Part shown: in pieces, positions 1 through 7,598 of the stretch | How positions within the stretch are numbered: position 1 is the first letter of the stretch | Layout: each line of letters opens with the position of its first letter | DNA from: VRUE01 sp963753245 | GTDB taxonomy: Bacteria; Actinomycetota; Thermoleophilia; Solirubrobacterales; 70-9 | Assembly (NCBI GenBank): GCA_963753245.1 | Contig: CAVWBK010000002.1 | Location: forward strand, 62,001-126,000 | Length of the DNA stretch: 64,000 bases | Reading direction: 5' to 3' | Position numbers and translations under genes: made by a program | Notes under the pieces: model-generated | What the model was told of the DNA's origin: nothing | The model's input: only the letters and a program-made list of their open reading frames with translations | Database searches by the model: none

Positions 1-950
1 GTCGTGAACCAGAAGAGGCGATCGCCGGGGTGGGCGTCGACGTGGAGGTGGAGCTTCTTTAGGTGCTCGAGCAGGATCCCCCCCTGGCTCTGCACGATTG
101 CCTTCGGCAGCCCGGTGGTCCCTGAGGAGTAGAGGACCCAGAGCGGCTGCTCGAAGGGGACGCGCTCGAAGCGAAGCTCGGCCCCCTCGCCGTCGCTTAG
201 GAGCTCGGCCCAGCGCACCGAGTCGGCGAGCTCGCCGAGCTCGGGGTCGGGGTCGAGGTAGGGCAAGACCACGGTGCGCTTGAGGCTCGGCATCGCGGCC
301 TGCAGCTCGGCGAGCACCCCGCGGCGGTCAAAGCGCTTGCCGCCATAGCTATAGCCATCGACGGCGAAGAGCACCTTGGGTTCGATCTGAGCGAAGCGAT
401 CGATGACGCTGGCCGACCCGAAGTCCGGTGAGCAGCTCGACCAGGTCGCGCCGATCGCGGCGCTCGCCAGAAAGGCGACGATCGCCTCGGGGATATTGGG
501 CAGGTAGGCGACGACGCGATCGCCGCGACCGACCCCCAGGGCGCGCAGGCCGGCGGCGACGGCGCCGACCTGGGCGCGCAGCTCGGCCCAGGTCAGCTGC
601 TCGAGCTCGCGCAGCTCGGAGGCGTGCAGGATCGCCACCTCGGCGTCGTCCTTGTCGGCGAAGACGTGCTCGGCGTAGTTGAGCCTGGTGCCCTCAAACC
701 AGCGCGCGCCGGGCATCTCGTGGCTCGAGAGCACCGCCGTCGGCTGACCGTCGGCGCGCACCTCGAAGTAGTCCCAGATCGAGGACCAAAAACCCTCGAG
801 GTCCTCGACCGACCAGCGCCAGAGCTCCTCATAGTCAGAGAACCGCTTGCCGCGCGCGGCGGCCAGCCAGCGCATGTACTCACTGAGACGGGAGCGCTCG
901 ATTAGCTCGGCGGAGGGATGCCAGAGCGCTTCGGGGGCTGCCTCACTCAC
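1..950 (-). CDS. Acetoacetyl-CoA synthetase, N-terminal part (runs off the window)
   Basis: Activates acetoacetate to acetoacetyl-CoA with ATP in the cytoplasm (ANL adenylating superfamily). The reading frame from a GTG at 950 gives about 316 residues, roughly half of a ~650-aa family member. Visible are the N-terminal ACS segment (LWHPSAELIERSRLSEYMRW), GTRLNYAEH, ATWSSCSPDFG and, near residue 270, the ATP-binding A3 motif YSSGTTGLPKAIVQS. The start overlaps the stop of the upstream MBL gene (GTGA, 947-950), so the two are probably translated as one unit. The C-terminal domain lies outside the window. The combination of N-terminal segment and SCSPDFG motif favours acetoacetate over acetate as substrate. 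Confidence 0.9.
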   Translation of the reverse strand, partial: MSEAAPEALWHPSAELIERSRLSEYMRWLAAARGKRFSDYEELWRWSVEDLEGFWSSIWDYFEVRADGQPTAVLSSHEMPGARWFEGTRLNYAEHVFADKDDAEVAILHASELRELEQLTWAELRAQVGAVAAGLRALGVGRGDRVVAYLPNIPEAIVAFLASAAIGATWSSCSPDFGSASVIDRFAQIEPKVLFAVDGYSYGGKRFDRRGVLAELQAAMPSLKRTVVLPYLDPDPELGELADSVRWAELLSDGEGAELRFERVPFEQPLWVLYSSGTTGLPKAIVQSQGGILLEHLKKLHLHVDAHPGDRLFWFT

Positions 951-1783
951 CCGGGCGTCGATGCCGCCGCCTTTGCCTGCTCGCGCTCCAGCTCGACCGG
1001 GTCGTGGGAGCAGAAAAGGGTGATCTCCTCGCCGTGGCGGGCGACCAGCTCGCGCAGGCGCTCCTGGTTTGCGAGGCGTAGCTTGCGGTCGGCGTTGTTG
1101 AGGTTCTGAAAGAAGCGCAGGCCCGGCGGGCAGTGGGGCGGGGTGGAGAGCTCTTCGCGGTGAAAATATGCATCGCCGCAGTGCAGCAGCCAGCCATCGG
1201 CTCCGCGAAGCGCAACCGCCGAGTGTCCGTTGGTGTGTCCGGCCAGGGGGATCAGCGCGATCTCGGCGCCGCTCCCGGGCAGGATCCGCACACCCTGGAA
1301 GCCAAACCACTGATCGCCTTCGAGCTCGTGGCGGATCCAGTTGGCGCCGTGGGCCCAGTGACAGCGGCGGTAGCGGGGGCGGTCACGGAGACTCGGTTCC
1401 AGGGCATCCTCGATCTCGCGGGCGAAGGCGTGGACCTCGGCGCCCGGGAAGTCGGGCAGGCCGCCGGAATGATCGGGGTCGAGATGGGTGGCGATGATCC
1501 GACGCACGTCGGTGGCCTCAAAGCCGAGCGCCTCGACCTGCCTGATCGCGGTCTCCTCGACCCGCGGCTGGGCTCTCATCAGCCTGAAGGCCGGGCCCAA
1601 TCGGCCCAAGTCGCGGCTGTCCTCGAGGCCGAAGCCGGTGTCGATCAAGACCAGGTTCTCGTCGGTCTCGATCAAAAGGCAGTGGCAGACGACATCGGTG
1701 GTCTGCCACCAGCCGCCCTCACCGGCCAAGAGGCGAGCGCCGTGGGGACACATCGACCCGCAGTTGAGGTGGTGGACGCGCAC
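947..1783 (-). CDS. MBL-fold metallo-hydrolase (lactonase-like)
   Basis: A 278-aa metallo-beta-lactamase-fold hydrolase starting at GTG 1783 with AAGG upstream. The metal-binding signature is THLDPDHSGG near residue 100; a second His in LAGHTNGHS and the Asp of HCGDAYF complete the usual site. The first motif reads HxDxDH rather than HxHxDH, a variant that occurs in this superfamily. Length and layout resemble AHL-lactonase-like MBL proteins, but the substrate cannot be read from sequence. Its stop overlaps the start of the acetoacetyl-CoA synthetase gene (GTGA), so a role in acyl-CoA or lactone metabolism is a reasonable inference. Confidence 0.85.
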   Translation of the reverse strand: MRVHHLNCGSMCPHGARLLAGEGGWWQTTDVVCHCLLIETDENLVLIDTGFGLEDSRDLGRLGPAFRLMRAQPRVEETAIRQVEALGFEATDVRRIIATHLDPDHSGGLPDFPGAEVHAFAREIEDALEPSLRDRPRYRRCHWAHGANWIRHELEGDQWFGFQGVRILPGSGAEIALIPLAGHTNGHSAVALRGADGWLLHCGDAYFHREELSTPPHCPPGLRFFQNLNNADRKLRLANQERLRELVARHGEEITLFCSHDPVELEREQAKAAASTPG

Positions 1784-1843
1784 GGTCGGAGCCTTCAGTC
1801 TAAACGGCGTCTCCGCGCCCCGGAGCTCTATCGTTGGCGGCGC

Positions 1844-1927
1844 GCCGGAGTGGCGGAATTGGCATACGCGATCGACTCAAAATCGATTGCCCCAACGGGC
1901 TTGTGGGTTCGAATCCCACCTCCGGCA
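1844..1927 (+). tRNA. tRNA-Leu(CAA)
   Basis: An 84-nt class II tRNA with acceptor GCCGGAG/CTCCGGC and discriminator A. The anticodon arm is ATCGA-CTCAAAA-TCGAT, giving anticodon CAA. A long variable arm (CCCCAACGGGCTTGTGG) and T-loop TTCGAAT are present. CCA is not encoded. Confidence 0.97.
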
Positions 1928-1960
1928 TCAGCCGCGGCGCGATCGAGCGCCGTCGGCCCG

Positions 1961-2503
1961 CTAGGCAGGCTGCGGGGCGCCGTTCTCGGGTGGGGCGCCG
2001 GCGCCGTAATCTTCACCGGAGCCCATCAGCCGTTCCTCCTCGACCTGCCACTCCTGGTTGAAGCCATAGAGGGCGACCGCGATCAGGACGATCTGCAGGA
2101 GGGCGAGGATGATCACAAAGAGCCCGATCAGGGTGACCGGCAGCAGGCCATGCGTGAAGCCCGACTTGTCGCGTTCAAACCAGCTTTCAGCGCCGGCCGC
2201 GCAGAGGATCGCGAGGATGATCGAGAGCGCCGCGGCAACCGGCAGGATGCCGCGGTTCCAGCGCACGACGAGGAAGGCAAAGAAGGCGTAGAGGATCCCG
2301 TAGATCAGGGTGATCACCGCGATTATCGTGCCGCCGGACATCAGCGAGAAACCGGAGATACCGACCAGAATCGCCAGCGCCGCCGTCGCGAGCAGCAAGA
2401 AGACGATCACGAATTTCGTCGTGATCGACTCGGCTTTCTCCCGATTGGGGCGCCAAAGCTCATACCCCGGCCTGACCTCTCCCACACTCACGCCAACGAT
2501 CAT
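1961..2503 (-). CDS. Four-helix integral membrane protein, unknown function
   Basis: A 180-aa protein with a short cytoplasmic-looking N-terminus followed by four hydrophobic segments (about residues 28-50, 56-80, 87-105 and 121-146). The tail is acidic and Gly/Pro-rich (GSGEDYGAGAPPENGAPQPA). A charged stretch (ESWFERDKSGFTHG) separates helices 3 and 4. It resembles the four-TM small membrane proteins common in actinobacteria and recalls the 61.8-62.5 kb protein in layout. It sits alone between two tRNA-Leu genes on the opposite strand. I recognise no catalytic motif. Confidence 0.75.
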   Translation of the reverse strand: MIVGVSVGEVRPGYELWRPNREKAESITTKFVIVFLLLATAALAILVGISGFSLMSGGTIIAVITLIYGILYAFFAFLVVRWNRGILPVAAALSIILAILCAAGAESWFERDKSGFTHGLLPVTLIGLFVIILALLQIVLIAVALYGFNQEWQVEEERLMGSGEDYGAGAPPENGAPQPA

Positions 2504-2562
2504 AGAATCTGAAAGCGACGATGCGGCATTTTCCGCACGTTAAGTCCCCCTTGGGGCATCGC

Positions 2563-2646
2563 GCGGGCGTGGCGGAACTGGAATACGCGCCAGGTTTAGG
2601 TCCTGGTGGGCTTCGGCCCGTGGGGGTTCAAATCCCTCCGCCCGCA
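2563..2646 (+). tRNA. tRNA-Leu(UAG)
   Basis: An 84-nt class II tRNA with acceptor GCGGGCG/CGCCCGC and discriminator A. The anticodon arm CCAGG-TTTAGGT-CCTGG gives anticodon TAG. The variable arm is TGGGCTTCGGCCCGT and the T-loop TTCAAAT. CCA is not encoded. A decayed copy of its 3' two thirds lies at 4628-4681. Confidence 0.97.
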
Positions 2647-2665
2647 TTTGTTTGGATCCGGAAGT

Positions 2666-2707
2666 GCCTGACTCAACCCCCCTCCTGAGGGGGGAGGCAG
2701 GCTTGAG
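2666..2707 (+). terminator. Nested GC hairpin downstream of tRNA-Leu
   Basis: An inner stem CCCCCC/GGGGGG (2677-2682 with 2689-2694, loop TCCTGA) sits inside an outer GCCTG/CAGGC pair (2666-2670 with 2698-2702). It lies 20 nt past the tRNA end. There is no T-tract, so it may end the tRNA transcript or act as a processing signal. Confidence 0.4.
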
Positions 2708-2927
2708 CTCGATTCGCGACGATCGCGCAGAGCATTGGCGGGGGTCTCACGAGCGCGGGCGCACTCGCTCTCCGGGCGCATCTGTAAGCGGGCCCGAAAT
2801 CGCGCGGGCTGTCGGATCTGGCGGCGATATCGCCGTTTTTGGCTTGTTAGGCCGGCGATCGCAGCCGTTTAAGGCCACGGCGAAGATATCGCGTGCAGAG
2901 CGGCGCGCGGTCGTCTAGATTTATCCG

Positions 2928-4451
2928 ATGATCGGGTGCTGCGATCGCTCGGACGAAGTGACCGTGCCGACAAGTCGCCGGGGGGCTTTGGTGGCGCGGC
3001 GCAAGCTGCACGATGGTCGGCGTCGATTCGCGCCCTTGGCTGTGATCGCAGCGCTGCTAGTGCTGTTGGCCGTGCCGCCGACCTCAGCGACGGCCGATAC
3101 CTACGAAGGCACCGTGACCCACGGGGCCACCGCGCTGCAACACGTGATCGTCGAGGTTTCTTACAGCAACGAAGGGAAAGAACAAGACCTGGGCGAAGCA
3201 GAAACCGACTCCTCCGGGAACTTTCACCTCGTCGACACCGGCGCGCCAAAAGGTCTTTCGACGACGTTCGTCAAGTTCCATTACCCGGGCTATCTGACGC
3301 AGTGGTATAACGGCGCGTCCTCCTTCTCAACGGCGACGCCGATCCCCTACGAAGGCATCGCCGTACATAAAGCGATCGATGCATCGATGATCGAAGCGGG
3401 TGCGGTCAGCGGCAAAGTCACTGACGCCGCGACTGGCCTTCCGGTTTCGGGCGTCAGCGTCCAGGCACTCACGCCGGACGGCCAAGCCTTCGTCGGATCT
3501 CCCGCCTTCACGGACGCCACCGGGGCCTACACCCTTCAGAACATGCCACCGGGCGGTGTGAAGGTGCAGTTCCAGACATCGGGCAGCGTCTATTACACCG
3601 ATCAGTACTACGGCGGGAAATTTACCCTGGCAGAGGCTGAAACTGTGAGCGTGAACGCGGCACAGGCGACCGCCAACATCAACATTGCGCTCGTCCACGC
3701 CGGGAGGATCGCGGGCCGGATCAGCGATGCCTCGAGCGGGGTCGGGCTGACGACGGTATTTGTCCACGTCTACGACTCAGCCGGGCAGCAGGTCGCGCTC
3801 GTCGCCAACGGATTGACGGGAGGGAACTACCAGGCGAGTGTCCCCGGTGGTGGGAGCTATACCGTCGCCTTCATCGACGGCTCCTCAATGCCCACCTACG
3901 CGACTCAGTATTACAACCACAAGGCCACGCTCGCCTGCGCGGATCCGGTCGCGGTCGCAGGTGATCAGACCGTCGCCAACATCAACGCCGCGATGACGAC
4001 GTCCTCAGCAAGTCTCGGCACGTGCGGCTCGGGTGGTGGACCTGGAGGGGGGGGTGGCGGGGGTGGCTCTCCGACGGCGAGCAAAATCTTGACAATCCTG
4101 AAAGCCCTGCTGCCGCCTTCCGGCAAAGCGGCCACCATCGACGCGCTTGTGAGGGCCGGCGGGTACGCCTACGCGTTCAAAGCGCTCGAGGGCGGTGTGG
4201 CTGAGATCGACTGGTATCAGCTGCCGCACGGAGCGCACATCGCGAAAGTTAAGCCCAAGCCCAAGCTCGTTGCCAGGGGTCGGGCCTCGTTCTCGACGGC
4301 TGCTACTGAGACCCTGAAGGTCAAGCTGACCGCGGCCGGCAGGAGCCTGCTCAAGCATGCCAGACGCATCCGTCTCACTGCCAAGGGAACTTTCACTCCG
4401 ACAGGCCAGGCGAGGGTGAGCACGACCCTTCCCTTCACGCTCAAAGGTTAG
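2928..4451 (+). CDS. Secreted protein with carboxypeptidase-regulatory-like repeats
   Basis: A 507-aa exported protein. A basic N-terminus and hydrophobic stretch (FAPLAVIAALLVLLAVPPTSATA, about residues 34-56) form the signal. Three beta-sandwich repeats of the CarboxypepD_reg type follow (GTVTHGATALQHVIV, GKVTDAATGLPVSGV, GRISDASSGVGLTTV), each with an F/YT-type second half. A poly-Gly linker (about 364-377) leads to a C-terminal module (ASFSTAATETLKVKLTAAGR...LTAKGTFTPTGQA) that recurs in secreted proteins of Solirubrobacterales. The role is probably surface or matrix binding; there is no catalytic motif. The start is uncertain: the long N-region suggests a later GTG start inside it. The gene lies between tRNA-Leu and a tRNA-Leu remnant. 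Confidence 0.8.
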   Translation: MIGCCDRSDEVTVPTSRRGALVARRKLHDGRRRFAPLAVIAALLVLLAVPPTSATADTYEGTVTHGATALQHVIVEVSYSNEGKEQDLGEAETDSSGNFHLVDTGAPKGLSTTFVKFHYPGYLTQWYNGASSFSTATPIPYEGIAVHKAIDASMIEAGAVSGKVTDAATGLPVSGVSVQALTPDGQAFVGSPAFTDATGAYTLQNMPPGGVKVQFQTSGSVYYTDQYYGGKFTLAEAETVSVNAAQATANINIALVHAGRIAGRISDASSGVGLTTVFVHVYDSAGQQVALVANGLTGGNYQASVPGGGSYTVAFIDGSSMPTYATQYYNHKATLACADPVAVAGDQTVANINAAMTTSSASLGTCGSGGGPGGGGGGGGSPTASKILTILKALLPPSGKAATIDALVRAGGYAYAFKALEGGVAEIDWYQLPHGAHIAKVKPKPKLVARGRASFSTAATETLKVKLTAAGRSLLKHARRIRLTAKGTFTPTGQARVSTTLPFTLKG

Positions 4452-4627
4452 AGCGCTCGCCCACCTCTGCCCGGGGCGTGTCTCGGGGTGATCGTGCCCG
4501 GCGGTCGGAAGAGCGGGTCAGCGGCGTCACCGAGCCTATTCCTGCGCCTCTCGGGAGCGGCAAGATCTGCGTCGATCCGCATTCCCGAGCGCCCCGGCAC
4601 TGGGACCGCTGGGGTGGCAACGTTCGC

Positions 4628-4681
4628 GGTTTAGGTCCGGGTGGACTTCGGCCCGTGGGGGTCAAATCCCTCCGCCTGCAT
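4628..4681 (+). repeat. Decayed copy of the 3' part of tRNA-Leu(UAG)
   Basis: This stretch matches the tRNA-Leu(UAG) gene from the anticodon loop to just past the acceptor, with three substitutions and one deleted T in the T-loop (GGGGGTCAAATCC instead of GGGGGTTCAAATCC). The 5' half is barely recognisable (CTGGGGTGGC upstream). It cannot form a proper T-arm, so it is a pseudo-tRNA, possibly an old attachment site or duplication scar. Confidence 0.8.
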
Positions 4682-4987
4682 AGAGCGAGAACCCTTTCAT
4701 CCATGTGACCTCGACTGGGACGGGAGCTGGAGGGCGCTCACTCCGTCGGCTGCGGCGACATCCACCCTGAAAATTAGGTTGGGCGGATCATCCCGATTAC
4801 GGTCATCCTTGGGTTGGAATCGGCATTGTCGCTCTGCTACCCCGCCTTCTTCGCCGATCGCCCATCAGCATCAGCAGCGCAAGCAAAGCAAAGGACGACT
4901 GATTCTCGTCGAGTTGCAGAAGATCAATGAGAAGCTCGATCGCCGCGAAGGCGACACTTCGCAGACCGCCGGGGAGAGCGGCCCAGC
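4682..4987. other. Intergenic stretch, no gene seen
   Basis: Between the tRNA-Leu remnant and the nuclease gene I see no convincing coding frame or structured RNA. The last 20 bases carry GGGGAGAG, which serves as the ribosome binding site of the gene starting at 4988. Confidence 0.5.
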
Positions 4988-5743
4988 GTGAGACGGATCC
5001 CGACGCTCATCGGTACCTGCGCGTGCGCTGCGATCACCGCACTGATCCTGACTGCCCCAGCCGCCGCCCGCGAACCCGACCGCGATTGCCCCGATTTCCC
5101 CAACCAGGCCGCCGCCCAGGCGTTCTTTGTCGAACACGGCGGCAGTTCTGCCAACAACTTTGACGACCTCGACGCCGATCACGACGGGATTGCCTGCGAG
5201 AGCCTGCCTTGCCCTTGCTCAAGCGCCCATGGCGGCAGCGGGTCTGGAACGCCCCCACCCGCCCCTCCTCCCGTCGCAACGAAACCGACCGTGCCCAGAG
5301 GCGATGATCTTTCGGTCCGAATTGTCCGCGACGTTGACGGTGACACGGTTTACGCCCGCTACGCCAACGGCGCCGAAGGTTACGTACGCCTGATCGGAAT
5401 CGACACCCCAGAGGACGTCAAACCCAACTACCCGGTTGAGTGCGGCGCCAGGGCGGCGGCACGGTCGATGACCGCGATGGCCGCCGGGCGCCGGGCGCTC
5501 CTTGTCACCGATCCGACCCAAGACCGTTTTGACCGCTACGGACGGCTCCTCGCATACGTGTTCGTAGATGGGCAAAACGTCAACCGAGTCCAGGTTCGGC
5601 GCGGCTGGGCCGACGTCTACATCTACAACGGGAACCCGTTCGAACAGGTCCGCATCTTCCGCCGAGCCGAAGCCTCCGCGCGGAGCAACGGCCGGGGTGT
5701 CTGGAGCCGCTGCGGCGGCGACTTCCACTCGGCTTCCTCCTAA
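4988..5743 (+). CDS. Secreted excalibur-domain thermonuclease (SNase-like)
   Basis: A 251-aa exported nuclease starting at GTG 4988 behind GGGGAGAG. The signal peptide covers residues 1-27 (ending APAAA). An excalibur calcium-binding domain follows (residues 30-76) with its DLDADHDGIACE loop. After a Pro-rich linker comes a staphylococcal-nuclease domain (about 100-245) with VDGDTV, RLIGIDTPE and DRYGRLLAYVF, which supply the catalytic Asp, Arg and Glu positions of the family. Such enzymes cut DNA and RNA outside the cell in a calcium-dependent way. Excalibur usually sits C-terminal to the nuclease; here it comes first. No operon partner is evident. Confidence 0.9.
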   Translation: MRRIPTLIGTCACAAITALILTAPAAAREPDRDCPDFPNQAAAQAFFVEHGGSSANNFDDLDADHDGIACESLPCPCSSAHGGSGSGTPPPAPPPVATKPTVPRGDDLSVRIVRDVDGDTVYARYANGAEGYVRLIGIDTPEDVKPNYPVECGARAAARSMTAMAAGRRALLVTDPTQDRFDRYGRLLAYVFVDGQNVNRVQVRRGWADVYIYNGNPFEQVRIFRRAEASARSNGRGVWSRCGGDFHSASS

Positions 5744-5793
5744 AGCGACACGGGGTCGCCAGGGGGAAGATTCGGGGCTGGTCTAGGCGAGCG

Positions 5794-6540
5794 TTGGTCC
5801 TGGGCGAGGGCAGGGCAAAACGGGTTGGAAATTCTGAATCCGGGCAGCGTTGTTCATACATCGACCCCACGCAAGACAGATCGCTTCAAGCTCCGCTTCT
5901 GAACAACGGCCACGGCCAGCGCATCCAGGAGAGTCCCTCCCCTGCGGCCCGGGAGCCGGGCTGGTACCCCGACCCGCTGGGGAGTACCGCTGAGCGCTTT
6001 TGGGACGGCAGCTGGACGGCGCTGATCCGCAAGCCCGAGGCGAACCTCGCCACCGAACTGCCCGCCCAGGGTTCTGGGATGCAAAAGAAGCGGACAAGAT
6101 CCGGCCGGCGGCTTCCCCTTTCACGCATCGGACGCAAGGCGCCGGGAGCCGATCAGCCCTCGCCGAAGGAAGCACGTGCGAACCTCAGAGCCGAACAGAA
6201 GCGACTGGCCGAAATCGAGGCACGCAGGGAGGCCTTCTTTGAAAGCCCGGCCGGGAGAGCTCGGCTCTCTTTTGCCGATCGGCAGCAGGTGTTCCAGTGC
6301 GAGCTCGAGTTGGCCAGGCCAGAGCCACTCCTGATTCCCGGCTTCGAGGGAACGGCGCCGAAGTCGACCAGCGATCCGGTCGACATCCTCAACTCCGTCA
6401 TCGATGAGGGCTGGAAGCTGGTCGCGGGATCGTTTACCAACGCGGAGATGCGCGGTGGAGCGGTCGGCATCTACCTCTTCAAGCGCTCCAAGAAGCGCCA
6501 TCGGCTGATGGGCGACCCGTGGATGGCGCCACCCTCCTAG
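5794..6540 (+). CDS. DUF2510-domain protein
   Basis: A 248-aa protein with one DUF2510 motif (PGWYPDPLGSTAERFWDGSWT, residues 56-76), a short tryptophan-rich module common at the N-terminus of actinobacterial envelope-associated proteins. After it come a basic linker, a probable coiled-coil helix (KEARANLRAEQKRLAEIEARREAFFES) and an alpha/beta segment ending VGIYLFKRSK. There is no signal peptide or membrane helix. The only in-frame start is TTG 5794, far upstream of DUF2510, so the true start may differ. Function unknown; the C-terminal half resembles lipid- or membrane-binding adaptor regions only in general character. Confidence 0.65.
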   Translation: MVLGEGRAKRVGNSESGQRCSYIDPTQDRSLQAPLLNNGHGQRIQESPSPAAREPGWYPDPLGSTAERFWDGSWTALIRKPEANLATELPAQGSGMQKKRTRSGRRLPLSRIGRKAPGADQPSPKEARANLRAEQKRLAEIEARREAFFESPAGRARLSFADRQQVFQCELELARPEPLLIPGFEGTAPKSTSDPVDILNSVIDEGWKLVAGSFTNAEMRGGAVGIYLFKRSKKRHRLMGDPWMAPPS

Positions 6541-6974
6541 CGCCTTGAAGAGGTGGCGCGCTGCGTCGGCGCGCCTCGACGGTCATCTTTCTGCCGCCAT
6601 GCTGAGCTGGCGCCGGGAGCTGGCTGAACATCACCGCGCGAGCCAGCCTGATTCGTCAATCCATGGGCATCTTCCTCTTGGGAGGCGTTTGTGGCCCGCT
6701 CCCCGGGATCGACTCCTATCCGCCGTCTGAGGGTCCGTGCGTCAGCCTCGACAATCGACCGCGAGCTCTCGCGCGCCGGTGCGGAGCGGCGCGCCACCGG
6801 GGCGCTCAGTCATGGAGGTCGGCTCACGAGTGTGTGCGCTACAGGTGCCTGGATCTCGCGATCGTTGACGCCACGACGCTCGGTTCGGCCTGGGGGAAGG
6901 ATGAAAAAAGTACCACTTTCGCGATTGGGCCCTAAGGCGTTTAGCCTTTGCGGCCGATTGGGTATGTGAGAGCC
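6541..6974. other. Intergenic stretch, no gene seen
   Basis: No frame here has the composition of its coding neighbours on either strand. The short AT-richer patch at 6895-6925 (GGATGAAAAAAGTACC) may be a promoter or leader for the small gene at 6975. Confidence 0.4.
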
Positions 6975-7175
6975 ATGTTCCGATGTGAGCAATGCGAAAC
7001 CGAGTTCGGCGGGATCCGCGGAGTAGACGCCGTGTGCTGCCCGCGCTGTGCGGCCAAGAATGCCGAAGCTCAACAGAACCCAATACTTTCGGCGCTTGGT
7101 TCGTCAGGTTCGACCGGGTGGCTCGGCGAGAGGCCTGAGCCGAGCTCGCCCTCACTCACACGCTCCGCCCAGTAG
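6975..7175 (+). CDS. Small putative zinc-ribbon protein
   Basis: A 66-aa frame starting at ATG 6975. It opens MFRCEQCETEFGG and then has CCPRCAAKNAE, giving two CxxC pairs about 16 residues apart, as in FmdB-like or rubredoxin-like zinc ribbons. The C-terminal half is Ser/Pro/Gly-rich and probably disordered. A role in regulation or protein binding is plausible, but nothing beyond the metal knuckle supports it. Confidence 0.55.
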   Translation: MFRCEQCETEFGGIRGVDAVCCPRCAAKNAEAQQNPILSALGSSGSTGWLGERPEPSSPSLTRSAQ

Positions 7176-7598
7176 TTCCCCTCGCTGCTGGTGGCCTCAC
7201 ACTGGTGCGGGCAGTGTGTGAATTGCCCCAACAGGTGCAGAAACTTCATCAGGACGAAAAGAAGCTCTTAGCGCCGAAATGAAATCGGCCGAAGTTCTCA
7301 AATCTCGTTCTGAGGTCTACAAGAAGCCCTGCCGCCAAGAAGTCGGTCAACGACGCAAGTCGGGAGTTCATCTTTTCGAGCGCGCACTACCAAGACGCCC
7401 TGAGGGAGGAGGGCTTCCAGGCCGGCCACTTCGTGACTTTCGACTGCAGCGAGATTGAGCCGCCACACGAAGCCCAAAACGACGAGGTCGCGGCCCGGCG
7501 CGGGCAGGGGCCTGGCGGGCCGAGGGTGGGGTGGCCGGCGGCAGGGCGAAGGCGGGGGTGGACTGTCCACAAGACTGCTCAGCGGCTAGGATGCGGGG
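7176..7598. other. Intergenic stretch with a possible gene relic
   Basis: From about 7331 an open plus-strand frame reads AAKKSVNDASREFIF and further on YQDALREEGFQAGHF, which has coding-like composition. It lacks a credible start and decays into low-complexity Gly/Arg sequence before the RTX gene. A frameshift just upstream (near 7325) would join it to MKSAEVLKSRSEVYKKP. I treat it as a relic of an unidentified gene. Confidence 0.3.

Noticed and set aside
1133..2512. A 459-codon plus-strand frame across the MBL gene, tRNA-Leu and the membrane protein
   Set aside because: It is antisense to well-supported genes and reads straight through a tRNA; its product has no natural composition.
4641..4991. 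A plus-strand frame running from the tRNA-Leu remnant to the nuclease gene
   Set aside because: It begins inside the pseudo-tRNA and has no coding-like composition or start signal.
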